64,000 nucleotides of DNA from Akkermansiaceae bacterium UBA2381 (GTDB taxonomy: Bacteria > Verrucomicrobiota > Verrucomicrobiia > Verrucomicrobiales > DEV007). Location of the stretch: NCBI GenBank assembly GCA_002344215.1, contig DDSV01000022.1, positions 1 to 64,000 of the forward strand. Direction: 5' to 3'. The notes below the pieces were generated by a model. That model was not told the DNA's origin. It made no database searches and saw only the letters and a program-made list of their open reading frames with translations. The position numbers and the translations under genes are program-made. Positions 9,313 to 17,731 of the stretch are shown here, piece after piece (positions within the stretch are counted from its first letter, which is position 1; each line of letters begins with the position of its first letter).

Positions 9313-10083
9313 ATGAAGACGAGCATCGTGGAGAGGAAACGGGGTTTGGCGGGGGTTCTCTTCCTCGCGATGATCCTGCCCTTTTCCCTTCGTGCAACGG
9401 AGAGGGGGAAGCTCGTTGAGGCGACGGCAGTCTCAACGAGTGATGAGGCAGGGGAAATGCCGTGGCGTTATCTGCTCTACATCCCCGAGCTCGCGGAAGT
9501 CCCGGAATCCGGTCTGCCGCTGCTCATTTTTCTGCACGGGCGAAGTTTACGCGGAAATGACCTCAAAAAACTCCACCGCTACGGTCCTCCCTCATTTCTT
9601 AGAAAGAGGACCGATTTTCCTTTCATCACGATCTGTCCGCAGTTGCCGGACGGATCCTGGCCCAGCGCCGGATTGAATCGTTTTCTCGACGAAGTGCTTA
9701 AGCGTTACCCCGTGGACAAGAACCGGGTCTGTCTCGCCGGGGTGAGCCTGGGAGCGGCCGGTGCCTGGGAGTTCGCCGGAAGTCGGCCCGAGCGCTTCGC
9801 GGCCTTGGTGACAGTTTGTGCTCATGGACCCGTGTCCCTCGCTCCGAAACTCAATCAACTGCCGATCCGGGCCTTCCACGGAGCCAAGGACGACATCGTC
9901 CCGCTGGCGCCCCATCAGGCTCTGGTGGAGGCGATCAACCAAGCGGGGGGCAATGCGATCCTGAAAATTTATCCGGAGGGCGACCACGGGAACATCATCG
10001 TGCCGGTCTTTTCCGACGAGGAGCTCTACCAATGGATGCTGGCTCAACGAGCTGCGGCCAAGGAAGCACCGAGAAGCGAATGA
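9313..10083 (+). CDS. Secreted alpha/beta hydrolase (esterase / peptidase-like)
   Basis: A 256-residue protein with an N-terminal signal peptide (GVLFLAMILPFSLRATE). The alpha/beta-hydrolase core shows LPLLIFLHGRS (oxyanion-hole strand), VCLAGVSLGAAGAWEFA with the nucleophile Ser in GVSLG, an Asp candidate in HGAKDDIVPL, and a His in YPEGDHGNII. This architecture is shared by phospholipase/carboxylesterase and polysaccharide-esterase-like predicted peptidases that follow a signal peptide in many Bacteroidota and Verrucomicrobiota. The substrate is not readable from the sequence. The last 88 bases overlap the 3' end of a convergent membrane-protein gene. Confidence 0.85.
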   Translation: MKTSIVERKRGLAGVLFLAMILPFSLRATERGKLVEATAVSTSDEAGEMPWRYLLYIPELAEVPESGLPLLIFLHGRSLRGNDLKKLHRYGPPSFLRKRTDFPFITICPQLPDGSWPSAGLNRFLDEVLKRYPVDKNRVCLAGVSLGAAGAWEFAGSRPERFAALVTVCAHGPVSLAPKLNQLPIRAFHGAKDDIVPLAPHQALVEAINQAGGNAILKIYPEGDHGNIIVPVFSDEELYQWMLAQRAAAKEAPRSE

Positions 10084-10552
10084 GGTGACCGCGGCGGATT
10101 TCATCAGATAGCGGACGCCGATGCGACAGTGCCAAAAGGATTGGAACACCGATGGAATATCCGACGGCGAAAAAGAATACCAACACTCGCGGGACCGGAA
10201 AAGCATCACGTAAAGGAGTTCCCACATGGTGCATCATGATCTCGAAGCCCCAGGCCATGCCGAACCCGAAGAACGAATCGTGGATTGCTCCAAACAATCC
10301 CAGGCAGATCCCGTTGAACGCATTGATGCGAAGCGCCATCGGCACTGAACGCCCTAACAATGTAGGTAAGCAGACCGCCAATAGAAGGACGAAGAATCCG
10401 ATACCGTTCCAGGCTATCAGATTGAAGACCCACCCGAACATCTCTCCTTCCCATGGTGGGGAATTCATATCCGTGCTGGTGAGGAAGAGAAACAAGACTA
10501 ACAGCCGGGAGACAACATGCCACACGAAGAGTTGAATATAGATCTGCGGCAT
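9995..10552 (-). CDS. Integral membrane protein of unknown function
   Basis: A 185-residue protein with about four to five hydrophobic helices: QLFVWHVVSRLLVLFLFL, WNGIGFFVLLLAVCLPTLL, FNGICLGLFGAIHDSFFGFGM and RVLVFFFAVGYSIGVPILLAL. A basic cytoplasmic tail ends in RRKRPAR. It starts with MPQIYIQLF. No enzymatic motif is evident. Its 3' end overlaps the convergent hydrolase gene by 88 bases, which is unusual. The true C-terminus might be shorter in an ancestral form, the tail beyond the last helix being low-complexity. Moderate confidence, because the membrane pattern is consistent along the whole length. Confidence 0.6.
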   Translation of the reverse strand: MPQIYIQLFVWHVVSRLLVLFLFLTSTDMNSPPWEGEMFGWVFNLIAWNGIGFFVLLLAVCLPTLLGRSVPMALRINAFNGICLGLFGAIHDSFFGFGMAWGFEIMMHHVGTPLRDAFPVPRVLVFFFAVGYSIGVPILLALSHRRPLSDEIRRGHLIRFSVLPWPQLVEPASIGRAPRRKRPAR

Positions 10553-10624
10553 CTCTTGAAATGATAACCTTCCAGCCTACTGCCTCCAAGGGCAAACAAC
10601 CCTACGCCTGTAAGGCGCATTCCC

Positions 10625-12019
10625 TCACGGGCTCGAATCCCCTCCCCTGCCCGCCTCATTCCGGCGGGGTTGCTCGTAGATCTCCCGGATCTGCTCATCC
10701 GAGAGCGCGCTTCGATAGACCCGCACTTCGTCGATGGCCCCGTTGAAGTTCTGGGCATTTCCATCGTGCACCGCACCGAGGGTGACCCACATTTCATCCG
10801 TCTTATAGTCCACGATCTCCGTGGTCTTCACTTCGCTGACCAGGGTGCCGTTCACGAACACACTGATGATGCTCTGCCCCGATGAGGTTTTCTGGATCCT
10901 GCCGGTAACGAAGGACCATTCATTGAGCGGCAGCAATCCCGGGGAATCAGCCGCGACATGCTGGTTGAGATGGGGTCCGTCGCCCGGTTTGACGATGATC
11001 TCCTCGGGCAGCATCGTGAAGGGGGGATCACCCGTCACGGACCGATCGCAGCGGAAGCGGACCTGTCCGCTATCGAGAATCGCGAGTTGCCACGGGTCGC
11101 GTCCTTTACGTCGATCGCCGAACCAGACGATCTGACTGCTCTTGAAGGTAGCCGGCTTCACCCAGGCCGAGACAGTGACGGTATCAACGAAAGTGAACTC
11201 CGTCGAAGGCTTCGTGAACATCCCCGATTCTTCACCGGAGAAAAAACGCATGGCACGTCCGTCGACTCCATCGACCGCTTCCACCCGACCGCTTTGAGTA
11301 AGCGAATGCTGCCCTGCGACGAGATCCTCCGCCAGGGAACTCCCGTCAAAGGTCCAGTAGGCGACGAGGTCCTGATCGAAGGCAAACGGACCGGGAGATC
11401 CAACTGGCGGGAGCGCCGCGGTCGGGTAGGCGGTTCGCCCCTTCACTTCCGGCGATTCGATCTGCTGATTGCCGCCGGGGCCGTCGTGTTTTCCAGCGAG
11501 TCCGGGAATTCCCACCCACGCGGAAACACCCCCTGCGAGGAGAAGCACTGCTGCCATCGCCGCCATTTTCCGGCGAATTCGGGAGGCGGGCTTCGTCTGC
11601 TTCAACAGGCTCAATTGCTCGGCCGCGTCCGCGTTGTCGGGTGCTATCTCAAGGCTTTTTCTAAAAAGGGTCTCCGCTCTATCCCGTGACAAGCGGTTGC
11701 CGGTCTCCTTCCAACGGCCGAAATGGGCTTTCCCGCAATCGACCAGAACATCCGCCCGGTAGGGCGCGATTGCGACAGCCTGCTCCAGTTCGGTGATGGC
11801 ATCGGTGTGGTTGGCGAACTTCAGAAAGTTCCGCCCCTTCGCCAGATGCCCCTTGAGTGTTTCACACAGATTCTCCCAGTCCTCTTCGGTCAATCCGGCG
11901 TTGCGGGCGATCTCTTTCAGCTTTTCCTCGCTCAATAGCTTCTCCGGATCTGCGAGCTGAACTCCGAGCGCCTTTCGCAGAAAATTGTCCAGGTCAGCGG
12001 AGTAGAGATCGGATCCCAT
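10625..12019 (-). CDS. TPR - transmembrane - LamG (concanavalin-like) protein
   Basis: A 464-residue protein. The first ~155 residues are helical with two TPR-like units (NFLKFANHTDAITELEQAVAIAP and AETLFRKSLEIAPDNADAAEQL) and no signal peptide. A basic stop (RIRRK) and one membrane helix (AAMAAVLLLAGGVSAWVG, near 165) follow. The remainder is a LamG/concanavalin-A-like domain starting at LVAYWTFDGSSLAEDL, with VSAWVKPATF, FRCDRSVTG and the closing NFNGAIDEVRVYRSALSDEQI. The topology suggests cytoplasmic TPRs and a periplasmic carbohydrate- or protein-binding domain. Similar anti-sigma/FecR-associated LamG proteins are common in planctomycetes and verrucomicrobia, but no sigma factor gene is adjacent. 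Confidence 0.8.
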   Translation of the reverse strand: MGSDLYSADLDNFLRKALGVQLADPEKLLSEEKLKEIARNAGLTEEDWENLCETLKGHLAKGRNFLKFANHTDAITELEQAVAIAPYRADVLVDCGKAHFGRWKETGNRLSRDRAETLFRKSLEIAPDNADAAEQLSLLKQTKPASRIRRKMAAMAAVLLLAGGVSAWVGIPGLAGKHDGPGGNQQIESPEVKGRTAYPTAALPPVGSPGPFAFDQDLVAYWTFDGSSLAEDLVAGQHSLTQSGRVEAVDGVDGRAMRFFSGEESGMFTKPSTEFTFVDTVTVSAWVKPATFKSSQIVWFGDRRKGRDPWQLAILDSGQVRFRCDRSVTGDPPFTMLPEEIIVKPGDGPHLNQHVAADSPGLLPLNEWSFVTGRIQKTSSGQSIISVFVNGTLVSEVKTTEIVDYKTDEMWVTLGAVHDGNAQNFNGAIDEVRVYRSALSDEQIREIYEQPRRNEAGRGGDSSP

Positions 12020-12137
12020 GGAGAAATTCTCTCAGGAAAATCCCCGAATGACAATTGAAATGGAACCGTCTTGAGAGGTTCGGCAGGCAATCACCCGACG
12101 AAACCGCCCCCGTCGCGAAGAACAACCGTGAGCAGCC

Positions 12138-12746
12138 TCACTCCGGCATCAGCAGAGCACCGAGATCGGCGGGACTTTTCACCGATGACGCTCCCTGTCC
12201 CCTCCGCAACAATTCCGCCGCCCGCTCAGGGTCGTTTGCCGGCAGATTCGGAGCCTTCGCGATCAAACCCGGTACTGCCTCGCCATCGGTGGATTTCGCC
12301 TCCTTCTTCAAATGCCGGATGATCTGACCGCCCCCGAGGTAGACGCGATGCTCAATCGTGGTGTCGATGGTCTCGCTTTCCCCGCTCGGAAGGGTATTCC
12401 CCGTGAATCCCCAGGAACCGTCCGACGCATAGACAAAAAAGAGACCGTTCGCGTCGTAGTAATAATACTCGTCGCTCGCCCCGTGGTCACCGGCGCCCCA
12501 CGAGAGATGCACCTTCACCACGACACCTCCCTGCGTATAGGTCGTGCAGGTTCCGGAGACCGGCTCGTCCTGACTCTCGAATTCAACCTTCGTTCCCGTC
12601 AGTTTGGCACCTTCGATCGCATTGTAGCGGGCGCGGATATTCTTCACCTGATCCTCGACCGGATCGGCCCGGAGAGCGGGGGTGAAAAGGAGAGTGAAGA
12701 GGGTCAAGGCGATGGCCAGAGAGGGTGCGGTCGGCAGCGGTTTCAT
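12138..12746 (-). CDS. Secreted protein of unknown function
   Basis: A 202-residue protein with a clear signal peptide (LAIALTLFTLLFTPALRA, cleavage before DPVEDQV). The mature part starts with a helix (EDQVKNIRARYNAIEGAKL) and then appears beta-rich with aromatic strands (GVVVKVHLSW, DEYYYYDANGLFFVYASDG, EHRVYLGGGQIIRHLKKE). This resembles small periplasmic proteins that follow a Y/F-rich sandwich plan. No catalytic motif is recognisable. It sits 119 nt upstream-to-downstream from the TPR-LamG gene on the same strand and may be transcribed with it. Confidence 0.72.
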   Translation of the reverse strand: MKPLPTAPSLAIALTLFTLLFTPALRADPVEDQVKNIRARYNAIEGAKLTGTKVEFESQDEPVSGTCTTYTQGGVVVKVHLSWGAGDHGASDEYYYYDANGLFFVYASDGSWGFTGNTLPSGESETIDTTIEHRVYLGGGQIIRHLKKEAKSTDGEAVPGLIAKAPNLPANDPERAAELLRRGQGASSVKSPADLGALLMPE

Positions 12747-12940
12747 GGAGTTTGATTGAACCGCAGCCGGCTTTTGATCGCAAGGACAATGCGCAGAGCA
12801 AGTTGGATTTTGAAGGACTTCGCCCCGACCGGAGCGCAGCGCTGGATCATTCGGGAGAACGATTGGCCGCTTTGAGGCGGGTGAACATCGCCAACCGGAT
12901 TTCGCAAACTTCCCTGATCGTCAAAAAATTCACTTTAGGG

Positions 12941-12965
12941 TAAATATTTATCGTTAAACATTAAC
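12941..12965. promoter_or_regulatory. AT-rich palindromes upstream of the DUF2975 gene
   Basis: Two adjacent palindromes lie 43-68 bases upstream of the start at 13008: a perfect TAAATATTTA (12941-12950) and GTTAA-ACA-TTAAC (12953-12965). The stretch is much more AT-rich than its neighbours. They may be the operator of the Cro-like regulator encoded two genes downstream; this is inference. Confidence 0.4.
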
Positions 12966-13007
12966 TTAATATTCCTTTTCGAGATTCTTCTGCTACTGTC
13001 TGCCTCC

Positions 13008-13649
13008 ATGAATGAATCCCTTCAACCACATCAATCGCGAATCCAGAAGGTGGGCCGGCTCCTGTGGGGCTTTTCCTGGTTCTGGCTGGTGTTAAACGTC
13101 ATGGCTCTCTTGATCGTAATGGCAACCACACTCGGGCTCGGCCTTGCCGGTGAGGCGGGAGAAAAGGAAAACGTCATCTCGATGTTCGCCGGCATGGGGG
13201 GGATAACAATCGATGGCATGACACCCGAAGCGATCAGATCTCTGGTGGCCTGGGACTACGACTCCTACCTCGACCACTATTGGATCAGCTTTTTCTACGT
13301 CGCGGCCGCGCTTGTTATCTTTGTTGTAACCATGGCGCTGATCCTTCGCATCGCCGCCGCGTGGAAGCGCGGCGACGTCTTCGGAGAGAAGCCGATCAGG
13401 AGTTTCCGGCTGCTCGGCTGGATTTATCTGATCCATGGGATCGTGGGCCAGGTCTGGGGAATGATCGGGCAGTTTGTGGGAGCATCTCACACGGCGGAGG
13501 TCCTTTACTTCAGCTTCATCCGCGACGTTTCCCTCTTTACCTTCTCGATGTCAGGGACTGGAATCGAATGGGGCTTTCTGGCGCTCGCGCTCAGTTGGAT
13601 TCTGGAACACGCGCGCTTGCTTCGGGAGGAACAGCAATTGACTGTCTAA
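13008..13649 (+). CDS. DUF2975-type membrane protein
   Basis: A 213-residue protein with four hydrophobic segments (LLWGFSWFWLVLNVMALLIVMATTLGLGLAG; YWISFFYVAAALVIFVVTMALILRIAAAW; LLGWIYLIHGIVGQVWGMIGQFV; and the last, WGFLALALSWILEHARLL). The FGEKPIRSFRLLGW segment after a membrane helix matches the DUF2975 layout. These proteins are nearly always encoded next to a tiny Cro/C1-type regulator, as here (next gene 8 nt downstream). Their role is not established. The pairing suggests a membrane-linked regulatory pair. Confidence 0.82.
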   Translation: MNESLQPHQSRIQKVGRLLWGFSWFWLVLNVMALLIVMATTLGLGLAGEAGEKENVISMFAGMGGITIDGMTPEAIRSLVAWDYDSYLDHYWISFFYVAAALVIFVVTMALILRIAAAWKRGDVFGEKPIRSFRLLGWIYLIHGIVGQVWGMIGQFVGASHTAEVLYFSFIRDVSLFTFSMSGTGIEWGFLALALSWILEHARLLREEQQLTV

Positions 13650-13657
13650 GCTTCACC

Positions 13658-13864
13658 ATGCCAATCATCGTCAATCTGGATGTCATGCTCGCCAAACGTA
13701 AGGTGAAGCTCAACGACCTCGCGGAAGCCGTCGGCATCACTCCGCAGAATCTTTCGGTGCTGAAAACGGGCAAAGCGAAAGCGATCCGCTTTTCGACGCT
13801 GGAAGCCATCTGCCAGCACCTCGACTGCCAGCCGGGTGATATCCTGGAATTTCGCAACGAGTGA
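13658..13864 (+). CDS. Small Cro/C1-type HTH regulator (DUF2975 partner)
   Basis: A 68-residue single-domain HTH protein: MPIIVNLDVMLAKRKV, then the helix-turn-helix (LNDLAEAVGITPQNLSVLKTG) and LEAICQHLDCQPGDILEF. This is the YozG-like class that accompanies DUF2975 membrane proteins. It starts 8 nt after the DUF2975 stop codon and is surely cotranscribed with it. The palindromes at 12941-12965 are a plausible binding site. Confidence 0.88.
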   Translation: MPIIVNLDVMLAKRKVKLNDLAEAVGITPQNLSVLKTGKAKAIRFSTLEAICQHLDCQPGDILEFRNE

Positions 13865-13951
13865 AAGCGGGGGACGGGCGCGGCACAGCCCTGCACCCTT
13901 GCCTTAGGCGAGTCGAAATAGAACAGGATAAATGAGTCTCCCGGCAGTGGT

Positions 13952-15553
13952 TTACAGAACCACGGTCGTCGCACTCTGAATTCCCGGAATGGCCTCGATC
14001 TTCCTGATCGTCGCGTCATCGATCGCCGAGTCGACATTGAGGATACTCAGTGCCTTTCCTCCCACCTGATTGCGGCTGAGGGACATATTGGCGATGTTGA
14101 TCTTTGCCTCACCGAGGACACGGCCGATCGCTCCGACGACGCCGGGCGCATCGGTGTTTTCGAAAATCAGCAGGTTACCCTGAGGGGTCGCATCGAGATT
14201 GTGATCGTCGATGCGCACGACCCGCGGCTGACTGCCGAAGAAGGTGCCGGAAACGGTCACTTTTTCCTTGTCGTTGCCGGCGGTCACGGTGATGAGGTCG
14301 GTGAATTCACACTCCTCGGTCGGACGACTCTCCGTCACACGGATACCGCGACCTTCGGCGAGCGCGGGAGCGTTGAGGTAGTTAGCCGATCCCGATGTGG
14401 AACCCGTCTCAAGGAAGCCTTTCAGGGCCGAGCGGGTCACCAGGGTCGTGTCGGTTTCAGCAACCTTGCCGGTGTATTCGATGCGGAAAAAGTCGGACTG
14501 GTTCGGCGCAATCTGGCTGACGAGCTTGCCGAGAACCTCCGACAGGCTGAGATGGGGACCGATGAGCTTCAGGGTCGTCTCATCGAGGTTGGGCATGTTG
14601 ACCGCATTGATGACCTCTCCGCGGAGAAGACGACCGGCAATGGCCTCGGCGATCTCGATGCCGACGTTTTCCTGGGCCTCCTCGGTCGAGGCGCCGAGGT
14701 GGGGGGTGAAAACCATCTCGGGACGGGTCAGCAACTCGTAGTCAGCCGCAGGCGGCTCGATCTCGAAGACGTCGAGAGCGGCTCCGGCGACTTTGCCCGA
14801 CTTGATTCCCTCAAGCAGAGCAGCCTCGTCGATGAGTCCTCCCCGGGCGCAGTTGATGATGCGAACCCCGGGTTTCATCAGAGCGATTCGTGCCGCATTG
14901 ATGAGATGTTTGGTCTCGGCCGTCATCGGCATGTGCAGGGTGATGAAATCAGCCTGGGCAACCGCTTCCTCGACGGTCTCACAAAGCTCAACGCGCATCG
15001 TCTTGGCCTTGCTGGCGGCGAGGTAGGGATCATAGGCGACAACACGCATGCCGAAGCCCATGGCGCGGCGGGCGAACTCGGCCCCGATCCGGCCCATGCC
15101 GAGAATGGCGAGGGTTTTGTTGTAAAGTTCGACGCCGGCGTAGGCTTTGCGGCCTTCCTTAAAACGGCCCTCAACGACAGACTGGTGAGCCTGGGGAATG
15201 TGGCGGGCGAGCGACATCATCAGGGTAAAGGCGTGTTCGGCCGTGGAAATCGTGTTACCACCGGGTGTGTTCATCACGACGACGCCGTGCTTCGTGGCGA
15301 CAGGAATGTCGATATTGTCGACACCGACTCCGGCCCGGCCGATGGCGCGCAGGACTCCCGCACCCGCTTCGATGACAGGAGCGGTGATTTTCACGCCCGA
15401 GCGCACGATGATACCCTCGTAATTCGGCGCGTTTTCCACGAGCTCCGCCTCGCTAAGGCCGAGCTTCACGTCGACTGAAAGGCCGGAATTCTTGAGAAAT
15501 TCGATGCCTTTTTCAGAAATCGGATCGCAGACGAGGATGCGGCGTTGGCTCAT
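13952..15553 (-). CDS. serA: D-3-phosphoglycerate dehydrogenase
   Basis: The first enzyme of serine synthesis, oxidising 3-phosphoglycerate with NAD+. About 533 residues, the long form. The N-terminal substrate-binding half is followed by the Rossmann motif LAILGMGRIGAEFARRA near residue 145, the catalytic Arg region NCARGGLIDEAAL and the His in FTPHLGASTEEAQ. Next come the intervening domain and a C-terminal ACT domain (LLIFENTDAPGVVGAIGRVLGEAKINIANMS). The ACT domain implies serine feedback. I chose the ATG at 15553 (MSQRRILVCDP) over an in-frame start at 15610, whose extension is a proline-rich stretch. Confidence 0.96.
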   Translation of the reverse strand: MSQRRILVCDPISEKGIEFLKNSGLSVDVKLGLSEAELVENAPNYEGIIVRSGVKITAPVIEAGAGVLRAIGRAGVGVDNIDIPVATKHGVVVMNTPGGNTISTAEHAFTLMMSLARHIPQAHQSVVEGRFKEGRKAYAGVELYNKTLAILGMGRIGAEFARRAMGFGMRVVAYDPYLAASKAKTMRVELCETVEEAVAQADFITLHMPMTAETKHLINAARIALMKPGVRIINCARGGLIDEAALLEGIKSGKVAGAALDVFEIEPPAADYELLTRPEMVFTPHLGASTEEAQENVGIEIAEAIAGRLLRGEVINAVNMPNLDETTLKLIGPHLSLSEVLGKLVSQIAPNQSDFFRIEYTGKVAETDTTLVTRSALKGFLETGSTSGSANYLNAPALAEGRGIRVTESRPTEECEFTDLITVTAGNDKEKVTVSGTFFGSQPRVVRIDDHNLDATPQGNLLIFENTDAPGVVGAIGRVLGEAKINIANMSLSRNQVGGKALSILNVDSAIDDATIRKIEAIPGIQSATTVVL

Positions 15554-15676
15554 AGGTGGTGGGGGGCTGTGGAAAGGCGGGAAAGGTAGGGGCGACGGGA
15601 CGGGACGCAAGGGGGAACTACCGTCGATTTTGGCTTTTCACTTGCGGCTTTGACCGTCCAGAGTCTTTCATTCGGC

Positions 15677-16624
15677 ATGTCGCTTCTCTTTTCCCGGCTC
15701 ACAGCCGCCTTTCCCCTCTGGATCCTGCTCTGCAGCGGACTGGCCCTTGTGCGGCCGGAATGGTTCACCTGGTTTAGCGGCTCCTACATCGTCTGGGGGC
15801 TAGCCCTCATCATGCTCGGGATGGGGATCACTCTTTCTTTCGCCGATTTTAAGGGGGTGGTCACGATGCCACGGGCGGGATTTATCGGCCTGGGATGTCA
15901 GTTCGTGATCATGCCGCTCCTGGGATGGGGCGTCGGCCTTCTCCTCCGCCTTTCGGAGATCGACCCGAGCCTTGCGGTTGGACTCATTCTCGTCGCCTGC
16001 TGTCCGGGCGGCACCGCGTCGAATGTCGTGACCTACCTGGCAAAGGCGAATGTCGCCCTGTCCGTCCTGATGACGGTCGCTTCCACTTTTGCCGCGATCG
16101 CCCTTACTCCCCTGCTCACGAAATGGCTCGCCGGGACTCTCGTCGAGGTCGATGCCTGGGGGCTCTGTCGCAGCACGGTCGTCGTGGTGCTTGTCCCGGT
16201 TCTGCTGGGGCTTGTCTTAAACCACCTCCTGCCCTCCCTCACCCGGCGATTGACTCCTGTCTCCCCGCTTGTTTCGGTAATCGCCATCGTCCTCATCGTT
16301 GCCAGCATCATCGGTCAGAATCGCGAAATCATTCTCCAGTCCGGATGGCGCCTCCTCGCCGCGCCGGCCCTCCTTCATCTGGGAGGATTTGGTTTAGGCT
16401 ATGCAGCGGCAAGGCTGCTCCGGCTTCCGGAAGTGGACAGCCGCACCATTTCGATTGAAGTCGGGATGCAGAACTCGGGACTGGGCACCCATCTGGCGAA
16501 CAAACACTTCCCGGGGACCCTGGCACCGGTTCCCTGTGCCATCAGCGCGGTCTATCATTGTCTCATCGGTAGTCTCCTCGCGGGCTTCTGGCGGTTACGA
16601 TCGGAACGAAAACAAGAGGGCTAG
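15677..16624 (+). CDS. BASS-family (bile acid:Na+ symporter-like) transporter
   Basis: About 315 residues with some nine to ten membrane helices. The BASS signature is clear: LIMLGMGITLSFADFKGVVTMP, then LILVACCPGGTASNVVTYLAKANVALSVLMT (the discontinuous core helix with substrate/sodium ligands) and EVGMQNSGLGTHLANKHF near the C-terminus. Related members move organic anions such as pantoate, pyruvate or bile acids with sodium. The substrate here cannot be told. The ATG at 15677 is preferred; the frame opens at a TTG at 15650. It diverges from serA. Confidence 0.9.
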   Translation: MSLLFSRLTAAFPLWILLCSGLALVRPEWFTWFSGSYIVWGLALIMLGMGITLSFADFKGVVTMPRAGFIGLGCQFVIMPLLGWGVGLLLRLSEIDPSLAVGLILVACCPGGTASNVVTYLAKANVALSVLMTVASTFAAIALTPLLTKWLAGTLVEVDAWGLCRSTVVVVLVPVLLGLVLNHLLPSLTRRLTPVSPLVSVIAIVLIVASIIGQNREIILQSGWRLLAAPALLHLGGFGLGYAAARLLRLPEVDSRTISIEVGMQNSGLGTHLANKHFPGTLAPVPCAISAVYHCLIGSLLAGFWRLRSERKQEG

Positions 16625-16775
16625 GGAGCGCCTGTCCGGGGTTCTATCGGACGGAAAACGGATCCGATCCGCTTAACATCAAGGGAATCAGGATCTTCGG
16701 GTCGAGAAAGTATCCATTTACAATGGTGTGGTTTTTGCTACCCTCGCACTCAGAGACCACTCGCGGAACAATCTA

Positions 16776-17270
16776 ATGGACCTCTCACACACCGCACCGA
16801 TCAAACCTCTCAATCAGAGGGCAAGGATCGAACCCGCTACAATCGAGGATCTTCCGAGACTGGTCGACCTGACGATGGCGCTTTTCGAGTTGGAGGAAGA
16901 CTTCAGCCCGGATCGCAAGAAGCAGGAACGAGGCCTCAGATACATCCTCGAGCAACCCAGCCGCGGAAGAATCTTTGTTGTCCGGACCGATTACGAAATT
17001 ATCGGCATGGTCAACGTTCTCTTTACGATCAGCACGGCCATGGGCGGTTTTGTCATCCTGCTGGAGGACGTCATCATCCACCCGGACTTCCGCGGTCAGG
17101 GATACGGAACCCAACTGGTGGATTACGTGGTGGATTTCGCGAAGCGAAAAGATTTCAAACGCATCACTCTGCTCACCGACAAGATCAGTGAGGAGAGTCA
17201 GCGTTTCTTCAAGAAATTGAACTTCCAGCATTCTCACATGATCCCGATGCGCCTGACGCTGGAGGATTGA
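16776..17270 (+). CDS. GNAT-family N-acetyltransferase
   Basis: About 164 residues of GNAT fold: ARIEPATIEDLPRLVDLTMALFE (strand 1/helix 1), FVILLEDVIIHPDFRGQGYGTQLVDYVVDFAK with the acetyl-CoA loop RGQGYG, and a final strand EESQRFFKKLNFQHSHMIPMRL. I preferred the ATG at 16776 (MDLSHTAP) to a GTG at 16728. The acceptor is unknown. It opens a tight same-strand cluster with sufE and tatD. Confidence 0.85.
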   Translation: MDLSHTAPIKPLNQRARIEPATIEDLPRLVDLTMALFELEEDFSPDRKKQERGLRYILEQPSRGRIFVVRTDYEIIGMVNVLFTISTAMGGFVILLEDVIIHPDFRGQGYGTQLVDYVVDFAKRKDFKRITLLTDKISEESQRFFKKLNFQHSHMIPMRLTLED

Positions 17271-17298
17271 GAATCGGGACTTTACCCCCTGTCCTCTC

Positions 17299-17727
17299 AT
17301 GTCAATGACGGCCGGAGAACGGCAGAGAGCCCTCATTGAGGACTATTTGTTGATCGAAGATCCACGGGAGCGGTTTCAACTCATCGTCGAAACAGGCGCT
17401 TCCCTCCTTGAGCCTTTTCCGGAGGAACTCCGTAATGACGCTCATCTCGTCCCCGGGTGTGTGTCCAAAGTCTGGTTGGCCATCCGGGAAGGGAACGACG
17501 GAAAGATCGAACTGAGAATCGATTCCGAGTCTCCGGCTCTCCGGAGCGTCGGCGCCCTCTTCTGCCGCGTCTACTCCGGCGTTTCCGCCCGGGAGATCAT
17601 CGACACCGCGCCGGAGTTTATCGAAGCACTGAAGATTGACCTCAACCTCACCCCGACACGGATGAGAGGGTTACGACACATCAGAGAACTGATCCTTGAG
17701 TCCGTCACCGGATTTCTGGAACCCTGA
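17299..17727 (+). CDS. sufE: SufE-type sulfur acceptor protein
   Basis: 142 residues. SufE accepts persulfide sulfur from the cysteine desulfurase SufS during Fe-S cluster assembly. The active-site context NDAHLVPGCVSKVWLAIRE shows the conserved Cys near residue 52. SPALRSVGALFCRVYSGVSAREI and LNLTPTRMRGLRHI also match the fold. No sufS or sufBCD gene is in the window. It lies 4 nt upstream of tatD. Confidence 0.93.
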   Translation: MSMTAGERQRALIEDYLLIEDPRERFQLIVETGASLLEPFPEELRNDAHLVPGCVSKVWLAIREGNDGKIELRIDSESPALRSVGALFCRVYSGVSAREIIDTAPEFIEALKIDLNLTPTRMRGLRHIRELILESVTGFLEP

Positions 17728-17731
17728 TCCC

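Noticed and set aside
10590..10665. tRNA-like stretch (GCGCATTCCC...GGGCTCGAATCCCC) resembling a T-arm and anticodon loop
   Set aside because: No acceptor stem pairs across it, the T-stem has a mismatch, and most of it lies inside the end of the TPR-LamG gene.
14201..15478. Long open frame antisense to serA (425 codons)
   Set aside because: Fully covered by serA, which has complete family motifs; shadow frame.
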